This document shows positions 1 through 6,270 of a stretch of 12,265 nucleotides of DNA, in pieces. Where the stretch lies: NCBI GenBank assembly GCA_013698195.1, contig JACCVK010000158.1, forward strand, positions 1 through 12,265, given 5' to 3'. The notes below the pieces were generated by a model that did no database searches, was not told the origin of the DNA, and saw nothing but the letters and a program-made list of their open reading frames with translations. This DNA comes from Actinomycetota bacterium (lineage in GTDB: Bacteria > Actinomycetota > Thermoleophilia > Gaiellales > Gaiellaceae). Both the position numbers and the translations under genes were made by a program. Within the stretch, counting starts at the first letter, position 1, and each line of letters begins with the position of its first letter.

Positions 1-810
1 GACGATCTCTTGACCGGCCCGAGCGCACCCCGCAGCGACGTCACGGACGCGGCCGGTCAGGTCACGTTCTCCAAACTGACCCCCAACCCGGGCGCCACCT
101 GCCCGCCGGACTGCTACGACCTCACCGCCACCTTGAGCGGGTACGTGCAGCTCGACGCGCCCACGCGCATCAACGTCGGTCCCGGCCAGACAGCGACCCC
201 GACGATTCAGATCTACCGGCCGTCGACGATCAACCTCGTGGTCAACGATCCCGGCGGCCAGCCCTATCCGGGCACGGCATCCGTCAAGCTGACTTCTGCT
301 CGCAACGGGGGAACGGAAACGGTCAGCGTCACGGGCGGTTCCGCAGCCGTCTTCGCAGTAAACGGCGAGTCGATCGTACCGAGCGTCCAGTACAACGCCG
401 AGGCATGGACGACGGGCGCCTCTCCTTTGTGTGCCACCGCGCTGACGCAATACGTGCCGGACGGCTACCCGAACGACCTGACTTCTACGTTCGTCCTGAC
501 GCTCGCCAACTGCCCGTCCGGGAACCTCCGCGTTACGGTGACGCGGAGCGGCTCCCCGGATGGCAGTGCGACCGTCACTCTGAGCGGCGGACCGTACGCG
601 CTCTCTCCCGTAAGCGGAACGACGAATCCGCTCGGCACGGTCATGTTCTCGAACGTCCCCTCTGGAACCGGCTACACCGTCAAGGCCTACAACACGGCCT
701 GCGCGGTCGGGAATCCGAAGAGCGGACAGCTGACTGGCCAGACGGTGAATACGGGCGGCACGACGGACGTCGCGGTCAACTACTCCCTCAACACGTGCCC
801 GCTGCCGTGA
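1..810 (+). CDS. Surface protein with tandem Ig-like (carboxypeptidase-regulatory-like) repeats, probable minor pilin or pilus-tip protein; 5' end missing
   Basis: The reading frame is open from base 1, so the N-terminus lies upstream; a TTG at 10 is in frame but is probably internal. The 269 visible residues contain about three beta-rich repeats of the kind found in carboxypeptidase regulatory-like or Ig-like surface domains. Each has a D/N-x-x-G-x-V-x-F turn followed by a Y-x-(L/V)-x-A strand (for example near 46-130 and 628-690). Six cysteines are present (one CPPDC pair, then four spaced single residues, the last near the C-terminus), an even number that would suit disulfides outside the cell. 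The stop TGA (808-810) overlaps the GTG start of the next prepilin gene. From its place before two minor-pilin genes and pilB I infer an extracellular pilus-associated protein, possibly with a prepilin leader in the missing part. The fold assignment is by pattern only and no ligand can be named. Confidence 0.65.
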   Translation, partial: DDLLTGPSAPRSDVTDAAGQVTFSKLTPNPGATCPPDCYDLTATLSGYVQLDAPTRINVGPGQTATPTIQIYRPSTINLVVNDPGGQPYPGTASVKLTSARNGGTETVSVTGGSAAVFAVNGESIVPSVQYNAEAWTTGASPLCATALTQYVPDGYPNDLTSTFVLTLANCPSGNLRVTVTRSGSPDGSATVTLSGGPYALSPVSGTTNPLGTVMFSNVPSGTGYTVKAYNTACAVGNPKSGQLTGQTVNTGGTTDVAVNYSLNTCPLP

Positions 811-1406
811 TCCGTGCTCGTCTCATGGCTCGCCGCGAGGACGGCTTCACGCTCATCGAGTTGCTGAGCGCGATGATCGTACTCGGCATCGTGCTGGCCA
901 GCTTCTCGATGGTGCTGAGCTCTGCGATCCGACATAGCGGTGAGGTCGAGGAGCAGGGCAACCTCCAGTCGGAGGCGCGCAGCGCGATCGCGTCCGTCTC
1001 GCAGGATCTCCGGCAGGTGTTCGACGGCGACGGGGACCTCAGCACCACGCCGATCGAGAGCATCGGCCCAACCCAGATCACGTTTCTCTCTCCCGACCGA
1101 GCTCAGCCCTTCCATCTGCGCCGTCTCTCGTACCGCCTGAGCGCCGGCGAGTTCCAGCGGGCGATCGCCGTGAGTACCGACACGGACGGCGCTCCCTGGA
1201 GCATTCCCGCGCTCGGGAGCTATCAGAAGCTGGTGGGCTCCCTCGTCAACGGGACGGTCTTCACGTTCCAGAAGGCCGACGGCACCACGGCAACCACCCC
1301 GCTCGACGTCAAGACGATCGGCATCGTGCTGACGGTCGCCACGGCGACCTCGCCCTCGAGGCAGTACACGTACCAAACGCGCGCAACCGTAAGGGGGGAA
1401 TCGTGA
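807..1406 (+). CDS. Minor prepilin with type IV N-terminal methylation motif (GspJ/PilW-like)
   Basis: A 199-residue prepilin. A short basic leader ends in Gly13, followed by the processing motif FTLIELL and a hydrophobic helix to about residue 39. Cleavage by a prepilin peptidase between Gly13 and Phe14 would leave Glu18 as the conserved Glu5 of mature pilins. The region after the helix (about 50-72, with EARSAIASVSQDLRQ) and the beta-rich C-terminal part look like the larger PilW/GspJ minor pilins, thought to help prime pilus assembly at the tip. GTG at 807 is chosen because it overlaps the previous stop as GTGA, matching the next junction. ATG at 825 (residue 7) is an equally good alternative that still keeps the whole processing motif. 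Neither has a clear Shine-Dalgarno, so coupling is likely. The product type is secure; the exact minor-pilin subclass is inferred. Confidence 0.88.
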   Translation: MIRARLMARREDGFTLIELLSAMIVLGIVLASFSMVLSSAIRHSGEVEEQGNLQSEARSAIASVSQDLRQVFDGDGDLSTTPIESIGPTQITFLSPDRAQPFHLRRLSYRLSAGEFQRAIAVSTDTDGAPWSIPALGSYQKLVGSLVNGTVFTFQKADGTTATTPLDVKTIGIVLTVATATSPSRQYTYQTRATVRGES

Positions 1407-2833
1407 GGAGACGCGAGCTAGTGGCGCAGGAGCAGGGCATCGCGATGGTGCTCGTCGTTCTTACTGGAGCGATGGTGACGCTTCTCAGCATCTTCATGAT
1501 CGATCAGGTGCGCGGCGAGTCGGACCGTAGCGTGCACCAGGTCTACGGCGGCACCTCGTACCAGGCGGCCGAGGCGGGTATCGACGACTACGTGTCGAAG
1601 CTGGTTGACGACCGCCTGTACTACCTCCATTACGTGCACCCCGGCGAGGCGACGCGAAGGGAGCCGGGCGGCACCGATGTTTCCTCGGGCGGTGCGCAGG
1701 CAGCCTGGACGTATGGGCCGAGCTGGTCGTATGCAAACGGGAAGGACGCCTGGCGGCAAGTTCCGACGGGCTGCGGGCCAGGGCCCGACTGTTACGAGTA
1801 CAACCTCCGGGTATACCCCCCGGGAGCGAGCTCCCCGTACGTGCGGCTGGTTGCGGCGGGCCGCCGGAGCGGGTCGGCGACGGACGTCCGCGTGCTGGAG
1901 ACGTGGGTGCGGCCCTCCTCGCTGGCGGACTATTACCGCGTCGTCAACGGTGACGTGGCTTGGGGCTCCGGCGCCATCACGAGCGGCAAGATCTACGCCA
2001 ACGGCGACGTCGACCATGACGGCACCGCCACCGCGAATATCTACGCGGAGGACCAGATCTCGGGCTCCGTGAGCATGCAGAGCCCTGGGCCTGGCCAGCC
2101 GGTGCCGCGGAAATATGACGTCGATTCGAATCCGAACATCCGCAGCCAGATCAAGAACCCGATCGACTTTACGAGCTTCTTGACCTCCTTCACCGACATC
2201 GAGCGCGCGGCGCAGCTCGCCGGCATCCACCTGGACGATGCGTCGCAGCACGCCTGGAGGCTCTCCTTCCGCACGAACGGCACGATCGACATCGAGACGT
2301 GCCTGCGCGTTGGAAGCAACGACGTCGCCGACGTAGTCCCCACGTGCACTCCGGCGGTGCCCGCGAACCGCCCGGTTCCCCCCAACGGCGCCGTGTACGT
2401 GGCACAGGACGCGATTGTGCGCAACGCGCCGACGAGCGGCGGCGTGAAGGGACGAGTGACGGTCGCCTCGAACGACGACATCATCGTCGCGGACAACATC
2501 AGCCTTGTCACGCCCGGCCAGGACGTGCTCGGCCTCGTGGCGAAGAACAACGTCTACGTCGCGAAGTACACGCCCGACCCGCTCACCTGGTCGGCCGGCG
2601 TGATCGCGCAGACCGGCACCTGGCAGGCGCGCCCCTGGTCGGGGGCGCGGAAGAGTCTGATGACGTTCCGTGGCATGGCCGCGACAGACGATGGAGGTAG
2701 CTTCGCCGGGATGTTCAACACTCGCGACTACGGCTATGAGGACACTTTCCTCTGGCTCCCGCCGCCCTGGTTCCCGATTGTCGAGGACGCGTACACCGTT
2801 CAGTTCTTCCGCGAGCTGCCCTCGTCCACCTAG
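1403..2833 (+). CDS. PilX-like minor pilin / pilus assembly protein, large
   Basis: A 476-residue protein that begins with a short basic segment, then EQGIAMVLVVL and a hydrophobic helix to about residue 33. This is the layout of PilX N-terminal domains, which resemble pilins but lack the strict GFTLIE site. A Y-x-A-A-E-A-G-I segment follows at 53-60, as in PilX-type proteins where an AAEAG motif follows the helix. The rest is a long beta-rich region. Residues 184-222 and 330-388 (GDVAWGSG, GKIYANGDV, NDDIIVADNI, KNNVYVAKY) look like repeated short-strand sheets. Cysteines at 124, 130, 300 and 315 form two close-spaced pairs. The C-terminus has a hydrophobic LPPPWFP motif at 452-458. The GTG start overlaps the preceding stop (GTGA) and has a strong Shine-Dalgarno (AGGGGGG, 1392-1398). 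The protein is far longer than classical PilX, so it may be an adhesive or tip component. The class is inferred from the N-terminus and context. Confidence 0.75.
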   Translation: MRRRELVAQEQGIAMVLVVLTGAMVTLLSIFMIDQVRGESDRSVHQVYGGTSYQAAEAGIDDYVSKLVDDRLYYLHYVHPGEATRREPGGTDVSSGGAQAAWTYGPSWSYANGKDAWRQVPTGCGPGPDCYEYNLRVYPPGASSPYVRLVAAGRRSGSATDVRVLETWVRPSSLADYYRVVNGDVAWGSGAITSGKIYANGDVDHDGTATANIYAEDQISGSVSMQSPGPGQPVPRKYDVDSNPNIRSQIKNPIDFTSFLTSFTDIERAAQLAGIHLDDASQHAWRLSFRTNGTIDIETCLRVGSNDVADVVPTCTPAVPANRPVPPNGAVYVAQDAIVRNAPTSGGVKGRVTVASNDDIIVADNISLVTPGQDVLGLVAKNNVYVAKYTPDPLTWSAGVIAQTGTWQARPWSGARKSLMTFRGMAATDDGGSFAGMFNTRDYGYEDTFLWLPPPWFPIVEDAYTVQFFRELPSST

Positions 2834-2989
2834 GCCCCCTCGACAGTGTGCAGGCCCGGAATCGGCTAGCGGATTTCGGATGCCCAGAGTGGCGTAGCTT
2901 CGCCGCATGACGCTTACGTCCAGCCCGGGTCTGACCGGCAATCAGGTTCAGAGATCGGTTCCCTCTGCCGATAAACCCCGGAGAACCCT
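2834..2989 (+). promoter_or_regulatory. Gap upstream of pilB: candidate leader with hairpin and small ORF
   Basis: 156 bases between the PilX-like gene and pilB. I see no convincing sigma-70 promoter and no U-tract terminator. Visible structure: a stem GTGGCG/CGCCGC (2890-2895 with 2902-2907 approximately, one G-U pair), and just before the ribosome binding site an interrupted stem in which GGTT (2945-2948) plus ATCGG (2954-2958) pair with CCGAT (2968-2972) plus AACC (2974-2977). The pilB Shine-Dalgarno CGGAGAA (2979-2985) follows immediately. Leader control of pilB is possible but unproven. Confidence 0.25.
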
Positions 2990-2993
2990 ATGA
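2907..2993 (+). CDS. Possible 28-codon upstream ORF coupled to pilB by an ATGA overlap
   Basis: An ATG at 2907 opens a frame of 28 sense codons that ends at TGA 2991-2993. The stop overlaps the pilB ATG (2990-2992) in the arrangement typical of translational coupling. The predicted peptide starts MTLTSSPGLTG and ends with a basic KPRRTL. No good Shine-Dalgarno precedes the ATG, and the overlap could be chance, so this is a candidate leader peptide rather than an established gene. No similarity to a known family is recognised. Confidence 0.2.
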   Translation: MTLTSSPGLTGNQVQRSVPSADKPRRTL

Positions 2994-4783
2994 CCTTGAA
3001 GCCTTCTGGACGACTGCGGGCAGCGAAGGCACTCGGTGACGATCCCGGGGCAGATGAGGCTGCCGAGAACGGCCGCATTGGCGGGAGTTTCGCCACGCTT
3101 GCGGATCTCGTCGCGGACCTGATCAGCCCGATCGAGATCATCCCGCGTGATCGCCTGGCCGCTGCCAAAGCACGAGCTGGGGTGGGGTCACTGGCCGAAG
3201 CCCTCGCCGACGAGGGCTATGCGCAGCCGGACGGTATCGCGCGCTCGCTCGCACGTCGACACGGCCTTCCGTACATCGACCTCGAGCAGCAACGCCCTTC
3301 GGGGGACGCGCTCGAGCAGATCCCGCTGCGCGCGCTCAAGCGCGTTACGGCCATCCCGGTGTCGTTGCAGGACGGCCGGCTCCTGGTCGCGCTCGCTGAT
3401 CCGGCGAACATCCTCGCCATCGACGAGCTCAGGCTCGCAACGCGCCATCACCTCGACCTCGGGATCGCCGGACGGGAAGACATCGTCTCCGAGCTCGAAC
3501 GACTCGAGCGTGCCTCTGAGGTCTACGAGACCCAGTCGGCGATGGAGGAGTTCGAAGTCGTCGGCGACGACGACGGCGACGACCTCGAGGCCGAGGACGG
3601 CGTCTCCGACGCACCACTTGTCCGGCTCGTGAACTCGATCATCATGCAGGCGGCAAGCGACGGTGCAAGCGACATCCACTTCGAGCCGCAGGGCGACTCG
3701 CTCGTCGTCCGCAACCGAGTCGACGGCGTGCTCACGGAGCAGCAGCGCATTCCCAGGCGCATGTCGTCAGGTGTCACCACTCGCCTCAAGGTGCTCGCCA
3801 AGCTCGACATCGCCGAGCGCCGGCGCCCGCAGGACGGTCGCATCTCTCTCAACGCGACGGCGGTCGGCCGCTTGCTCGATATCCGTGTCGCGACCCTGCC
3901 CACAGTCGAGGGCGAGCAGGTCGTCATGCGCCTCATCGACAAGTCGCGCTCGATCCCGACTCTCGAGTCGCTCGGCCTGTCGGAGACGATGCGCGCGCAG
4001 ATCTCCCAGATGATCTTCAAGCCGACCGGCGCGCTGCTCTCGACCGGGCCGACCGGCTCCGGAAAGTCGACGACGCTCTACGCGTCGCTCGCGCAGATCA
4101 ACCGGCCCGAGATCAACGTCATGACCGTCGAGGACCCAGTCGAGTACCGGCTTCCCGGCATCAATCAAATCCAGATCAATGTCAAGGCCGAACTCACCTT
4201 TGCGTCCGCGCTTCGCTCGATCCTCCGCTCCGACCCTGATGTGATCATGGTCGGCGAGATCCGCGACGCGGAGACGGCGAAGATGGCGATCGAGTCCGCT
4301 CTCACCGGTCACTTCGTGCTCTCGACGCTCCACACGAACGACGCGCCGGGTGCCATTACGAGGCTGAACGAGATGGGGGTAGAGCCGTTTCTGACCGGAT
4401 CCGCAGTCAGCGCGATCCTCGCGCAGCGGCTGGCACGGCGCCTGTGCACGAACTGTTGCGAGATGTACGTGCCCACGGTCGACGAGCTCCTTGCCGCGCG
4501 CATCGCGCCGGAGACCGCCCAGGCCCGTGAGGGCATGGTCGTCTATCGCAAGGTCGGCTGCCCGCGCTGCAACCGGAGCGGCTACAAGGGGCGCATCGGC
4601 ATCTTCCAGCTTCTGATCATGAACGACGAGCTCGAGTCCCTCGCGGCTGCGGACGCGCCACGCGACGAAATCGATCGCGCGGCCTTCGCGGCCGGGATGC
4701 GCTCGCTCTGGGACGACGGTATCGCCAAGGCTGCCGCCGGACTTACCTCGGTCGAAGAACTCGCGCGCGTCGTCGCGCAGTAA
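2990..4783 (+). CDS. pilB: Type IV pilus extension ATPase PilB (GspE/PulE family)
   Basis: A 597-residue hexameric secretion ATPase that powers pilus polymerisation at the inner face of the membrane. Residues about 35-175 form a GspE/MshE-type N-terminal domain (for example GIARSLARRHGLPYIDL at 82-98), followed by an acidic linker (189-208). The core begins at PLVRLVNSIIMQA and ASDIHFEP (226-233). Walker A is GPTGSGKST at 353-361, the Asp box is MTVEDPVEY at 378-386, Walker B is DVIMVGEIRD at 417-426, and the His box is GHFVLSTLHTNDA at 440-452. A zinc-binding tetracysteine (CTNC 486-489 and CPRC 524-527) is present, which is typical of PilB/GspE and absent from PilT. The start is fixed: an in-frame TAA at 2972 precedes it, ATG 2990 is the first start codon after that, and CGGAGAA lies about 5 bases upstream. 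Length is normal for PilB. GspE of type II secretion is the alternative; the pilus context favours PilB. Confidence 0.96.
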   Translation: MTLKPSGRLRAAKALGDDPGADEAAENGRIGGSFATLADLVADLISPIEIIPRDRLAAAKARAGVGSLAEALADEGYAQPDGIARSLARRHGLPYIDLEQQRPSGDALEQIPLRALKRVTAIPVSLQDGRLLVALADPANILAIDELRLATRHHLDLGIAGREDIVSELERLERASEVYETQSAMEEFEVVGDDDGDDLEAEDGVSDAPLVRLVNSIIMQAASDGASDIHFEPQGDSLVVRNRVDGVLTEQQRIPRRMSSGVTTRLKVLAKLDIAERRRPQDGRISLNATAVGRLLDIRVATLPTVEGEQVVMRLIDKSRSIPTLESLGLSETMRAQISQMIFKPTGALLSTGPTGSGKSTTLYASLAQINRPEINVMTVEDPVEYRLPGINQIQINVKAELTFASALRSILRSDPDVIMVGEIRDAETAKMAIESALTGHFVLSTLHTNDAPGAITRLNEMGVEPFLTGSAVSAILAQRLARRLCTNCCEMYVPTVDELLAARIAPETAQAREGMVVYRKVGCPRCNRSGYKGRIGIFQLLIMNDELESLAAADAPRDEIDRAAFAAGMRSLWDDGIAKAAAGLTSVEELARVVAQ

Positions 4784-4897
4784 CAAGACGCGCCGACCCA
4801 CCTGCAACCTTCGTCACCGGCGTCGTTTCACTCGTGAGCTCACGCGGCCGGTGCACCTGGTGCCCGACCGCCCAAGGCGGAGGACGAAGTCGCCTGC
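4784..4897. other. Convergent intergenic gap between pilB and the 99-residue unknown gene
   Basis: 114 bases between two convergent stop codons. The only compact structure seen is a 5-bp hairpin CCGCC-CAA-GGCGG (4868-4880) with no T-tract on either side. It could serve as a weak shared transcription end, but is too short to call a terminator. No small gene with a ribosome binding site was found here. Confidence 0.3.
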
Positions 4898-5197
4898 CTA
4901 GTCGACGATGTCGCAGTTCAGGTATTCGAGCGCGAGCAGCGCTTCGTCGACGAAGCGGCGTGCGTAGTCGGCGTCGGGGAACTCGAAGGGCCTCGCGATG
5001 CCATTGTCGCCGAGCGGTTGATTGACCGGGTGAACCTTGGTCTCGACCACAACGCTGCCGTCGGAGGCGCCGAAGGCTGCGATCTTGGCAATCACACGGC
5101 CCTCGCGACGAGCCTCGTAGGAGTAGAGCTTCCTGCTGGACGGAACCGTGACCTGGTTCTCGGCCGGATCCGGAGCCACGTTGGACCTCTGGCTCAT
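4898..5197 (-). CDS. Protein of unknown function, 99 residues, coupled to the thioredoxin-like gene
   Basis: I do not recognise this family. The protein is soluble-looking, with no signal peptide or transmembrane helix. The first 20 residues (MSQRSNVAPDPAENQVTVPS) look disordered. The middle (about 24-55) alternates hydrophobic and charged residues like a small beta sheet (KLYSYEARREGRVIAKIAAF and SVVVETKVHP). The C-terminal part (about 70-99) has FPDADYARRFVDEALLALEYL, which looks like an amphipathic helix, and ends acidic (NCDIVD). Its ATG (5197-5195) overlaps the stop of the upstream gene as ATGA, so the two are probably co-translated. It reads toward pilB and lies downstream of pilA. The coding call rests on the overlap and a plausible protein composition. 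A function in pilus biology is only guilt by association. Confidence 0.7.
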   Translation of the reverse strand: MSQRSNVAPDPAENQVTVPSSRKLYSYEARREGRVIAKIAAFGASDGSVVVETKVHPVNQPLGDNGIARPFEFPDADYARRFVDEALLALEYLNCDIVD

Positions 5198-5739
5198 CGC
5201 TGCCGTGCGCCGGCGTTCACAGCAGCCTGGGAGACGAGCTGCGCATCCGCACTTGCGGCGCCCTCGAGCCTCGTCACGATCCGGCCCGGGCGCCTGACGA
5301 CGACGACCGTCGGTGTCGACGTCGTGCCGACGAACGTCTGCAGCAAGCGAGCGCTATTCTCATTCAGCACGTTGACCGCGAGATAGCCGGCACGAACTGC
5401 GCGAGCGCCCGCGGCGGCTGCAGATACCGCGGATCGGTCGGTCGCTGCGTTGCCCTGATACAGCGACAGGACCAGGACCTTCGAGTGGCGAAGCTTGTTT
5501 GCAACCTTCGAGGGAAGTCCGGGAAGGAGCACGACTCGGGGCTTCGGAGCTGGACGACTGCTCGCCGGCGGCGTGGAGGGGGTTTGCGCCGGCGTCGTCG
5601 TTCGGCTCGACGGTGCTGCCGACCCGCCGTCTTCGCCCAGAAGCACCGGACGTGCAACGAGGAACAGCACGGCCAGCAAGAGGACGCCACACATGACGCC
5701 GAGGTAGCGCGCTGAAGGCAGGGGGATCGTCGTGTTCAT
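5194..5739 (-). CDS. Membrane-anchored thioredoxin-fold protein lacking the CXXC active site
   Basis: 181 residues from ATG 5739. There is a short N-terminal segment, a transmembrane helix at about 12-34, a Ser/Thr/Pro-rich extracytoplasmic linker (37-68), and a domain at about 70-177 with a thioredoxin-like pattern. That pattern includes a strand KVLVLSLYQ (87-95), a helix (about 104-116), a strand YLAVNVLNE (119-127), helix ARLLQTF, the STPTVVVVRRPGRIV segment (141-155) with the usual cis-Pro position, and a terminal helix. Where CXXC would follow the first strand the sequence reads QGNAATD; the only cysteine lies in the membrane helix. Redox activity is therefore unlikely and a binding or scaffold role more plausible. 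An in-frame ATG at 5829 is rejected because its first codons run through the terminator hairpin at 5790-5821. The gene follows pilA on the same strand and overlaps the next gene as ATGA. The fold call is by pattern and is moderately sure. Confidence 0.72.
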   Translation of the reverse strand: MNTTIPLPSARYLGVMCGVLLLAVLFLVARPVLLGEDGGSAAPSSRTTTPAQTPSTPPASSRPAPKPRVVLLPGLPSKVANKLRHSKVLVLSLYQGNAATDRSAVSAAAAGARAVRAGYLAVNVLNENSARLLQTFVGTTSTPTVVVVRRPGRIVTRLEGAASADAQLVSQAAVNAGARQR

Positions 5740-5789
5740 CGCTTCTTCGTTATCGGCACGTGATGGAGCGCGCTTTACCCTCTTGAAAT

Positions 5790-5821
5790 GAGAAAGGGCG
5801 CGGTCTCCCGCGCCCTTTCTC
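5790..5821 (-). terminator. Strong hairpin terminator downstream of pilA
   Basis: A perfect 14-bp inverted repeat, GAGAAAGGGCGCGG and its complement, flanks a 4-base loop. It lies 20 bases after the pilA stop codon on the minus strand. The minus-strand sequence after the hairpin is ATTTCAAGAG, a weak T-tract, so termination may be partial and allow read-through into the thioredoxin-like gene. No T-tract lies on the plus-strand side. The structure may also stabilise the 3' end of the abundant pilin message. Confidence 0.85.
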
Positions 5822-5841
5822 GGCCGCAATTACTCCCAGCG

Positions 5842-6270
5842 CTAGCAGGCTGTCGCTGGAGGAACGGGCATCGGCTGGCTGTCGACCCCTGGGCCCCTGA
5901 ACGTGTGAGGCTTTGAGCCGCCGGACGCCGTACCGTTCGAGTCGCTCTGGATGCAGTAGCTGGCGCCGCCGCCGGTGACGACCACGGTGCTCAGAGCGAC
6001 GCCCTGGTCGATCGACTTCAGTGCAGCAACTGTCATGCCGGTGTAGCTGCCGGTCGCGCTGTCGGCATAGAACGCCTCGACGGCCGGAAGCGCCGCACGC
6101 ACGTTCGACCCTGCCGCCCGGCTCTCGGCGCGGTCCTTGAAGCCGAGGTAGGACGGAACGGCGATCGCGAGCAGGATGCCGATGATGATGAGGACGACGA
6201 GGAGCTCGATGAGCGTGAAGCCCGACTCTTCGCCGCGGAGGCGCCGCTGCGCCCTCTCGATGAACCGCAT
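5842..6270 (-). CDS. pilA: Major type IV prepilin PilA
   Basis: 142-residue prepilin. A basic leader (MRFIERAQRRLRGEESG) ends at Gly17, followed by FTLIELLVVLIIIGILLAIAV, the canonical type IVa pilin N-terminal helix with Glu22 as mature Glu5. The predicted mature pilin is 125 residues. Cys106 and Cys142 (the last residue) would close a C-terminal D-region loop as in classical pilins. Start ATG 6270 has a good Shine-Dalgarno (AAGGGAG, 6 bases upstream); the open frame extends upstream to 6450 but those residues have no leader character. It is the smallest and most canonical pilin here, stands alone with its own terminator, and is transcribed divergently from pilT, so it is probably the bulk subunit of the fibre. 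Whether another major pilin exists elsewhere cannot be seen. Confidence 0.93.
   Translation of the reverse strand: MRFIERAQRRLRGEESGFTLIELLVVLIIIGILLAIAVPSYLGFKDRAESRAAGSNVRAALPAVEAFYADSATGSYTGMTVAALKSIDQGVALSTVVVTGGGASYCIQSDSNGTASGGSKPHTFRGPGVDSQPMPVPPATAC

Noticed and set aside
2880..2897. Five-codon mini ORF (ATG CCC AGA GTG GCG TAG) in the pilB leader
   Set aside because: Too short, no ribosome binding site, and expected by chance.
1418..2941. A 507-codon open frame on the minus strand opposite the PilX-like gene
   Set aside because: It is Arg/Val/Gly/Ala-rich with no domain, lies opposite a gene with a clear pilin-like N-terminus and Shine-Dalgarno, and is a usual by-product of high GC content.
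2834..2989. Cyclic-di-GMP riboswitch before pilB
   Set aside because: Such switches often precede pilus genes, but the conserved GGCAAACC-like and ACGCAAAGCC-like segments of class I are absent, and nothing resembles class II.
3767..4807. A 346-codon minus-strand frame opposite pilB
   Set aside because: Composition is Arg/Asp/Leu-rich shadow sequence; the plus strand encodes all PilB motifs.
4868..4880. CCGCC-CAA-GGCGG hairpin as terminator between convergent genes
   Set aside because: Only 5 bp and no T-tract on either side; kept only as a note in the gap entry.
5740..5829. ATG at 5829 as the start of the thioredoxin-like gene
   Set aside because: Its first codons would encode the terminator hairpin and precede the membrane anchor with a basic non-signal stretch; ATG 5739 gives a normal anchor position.
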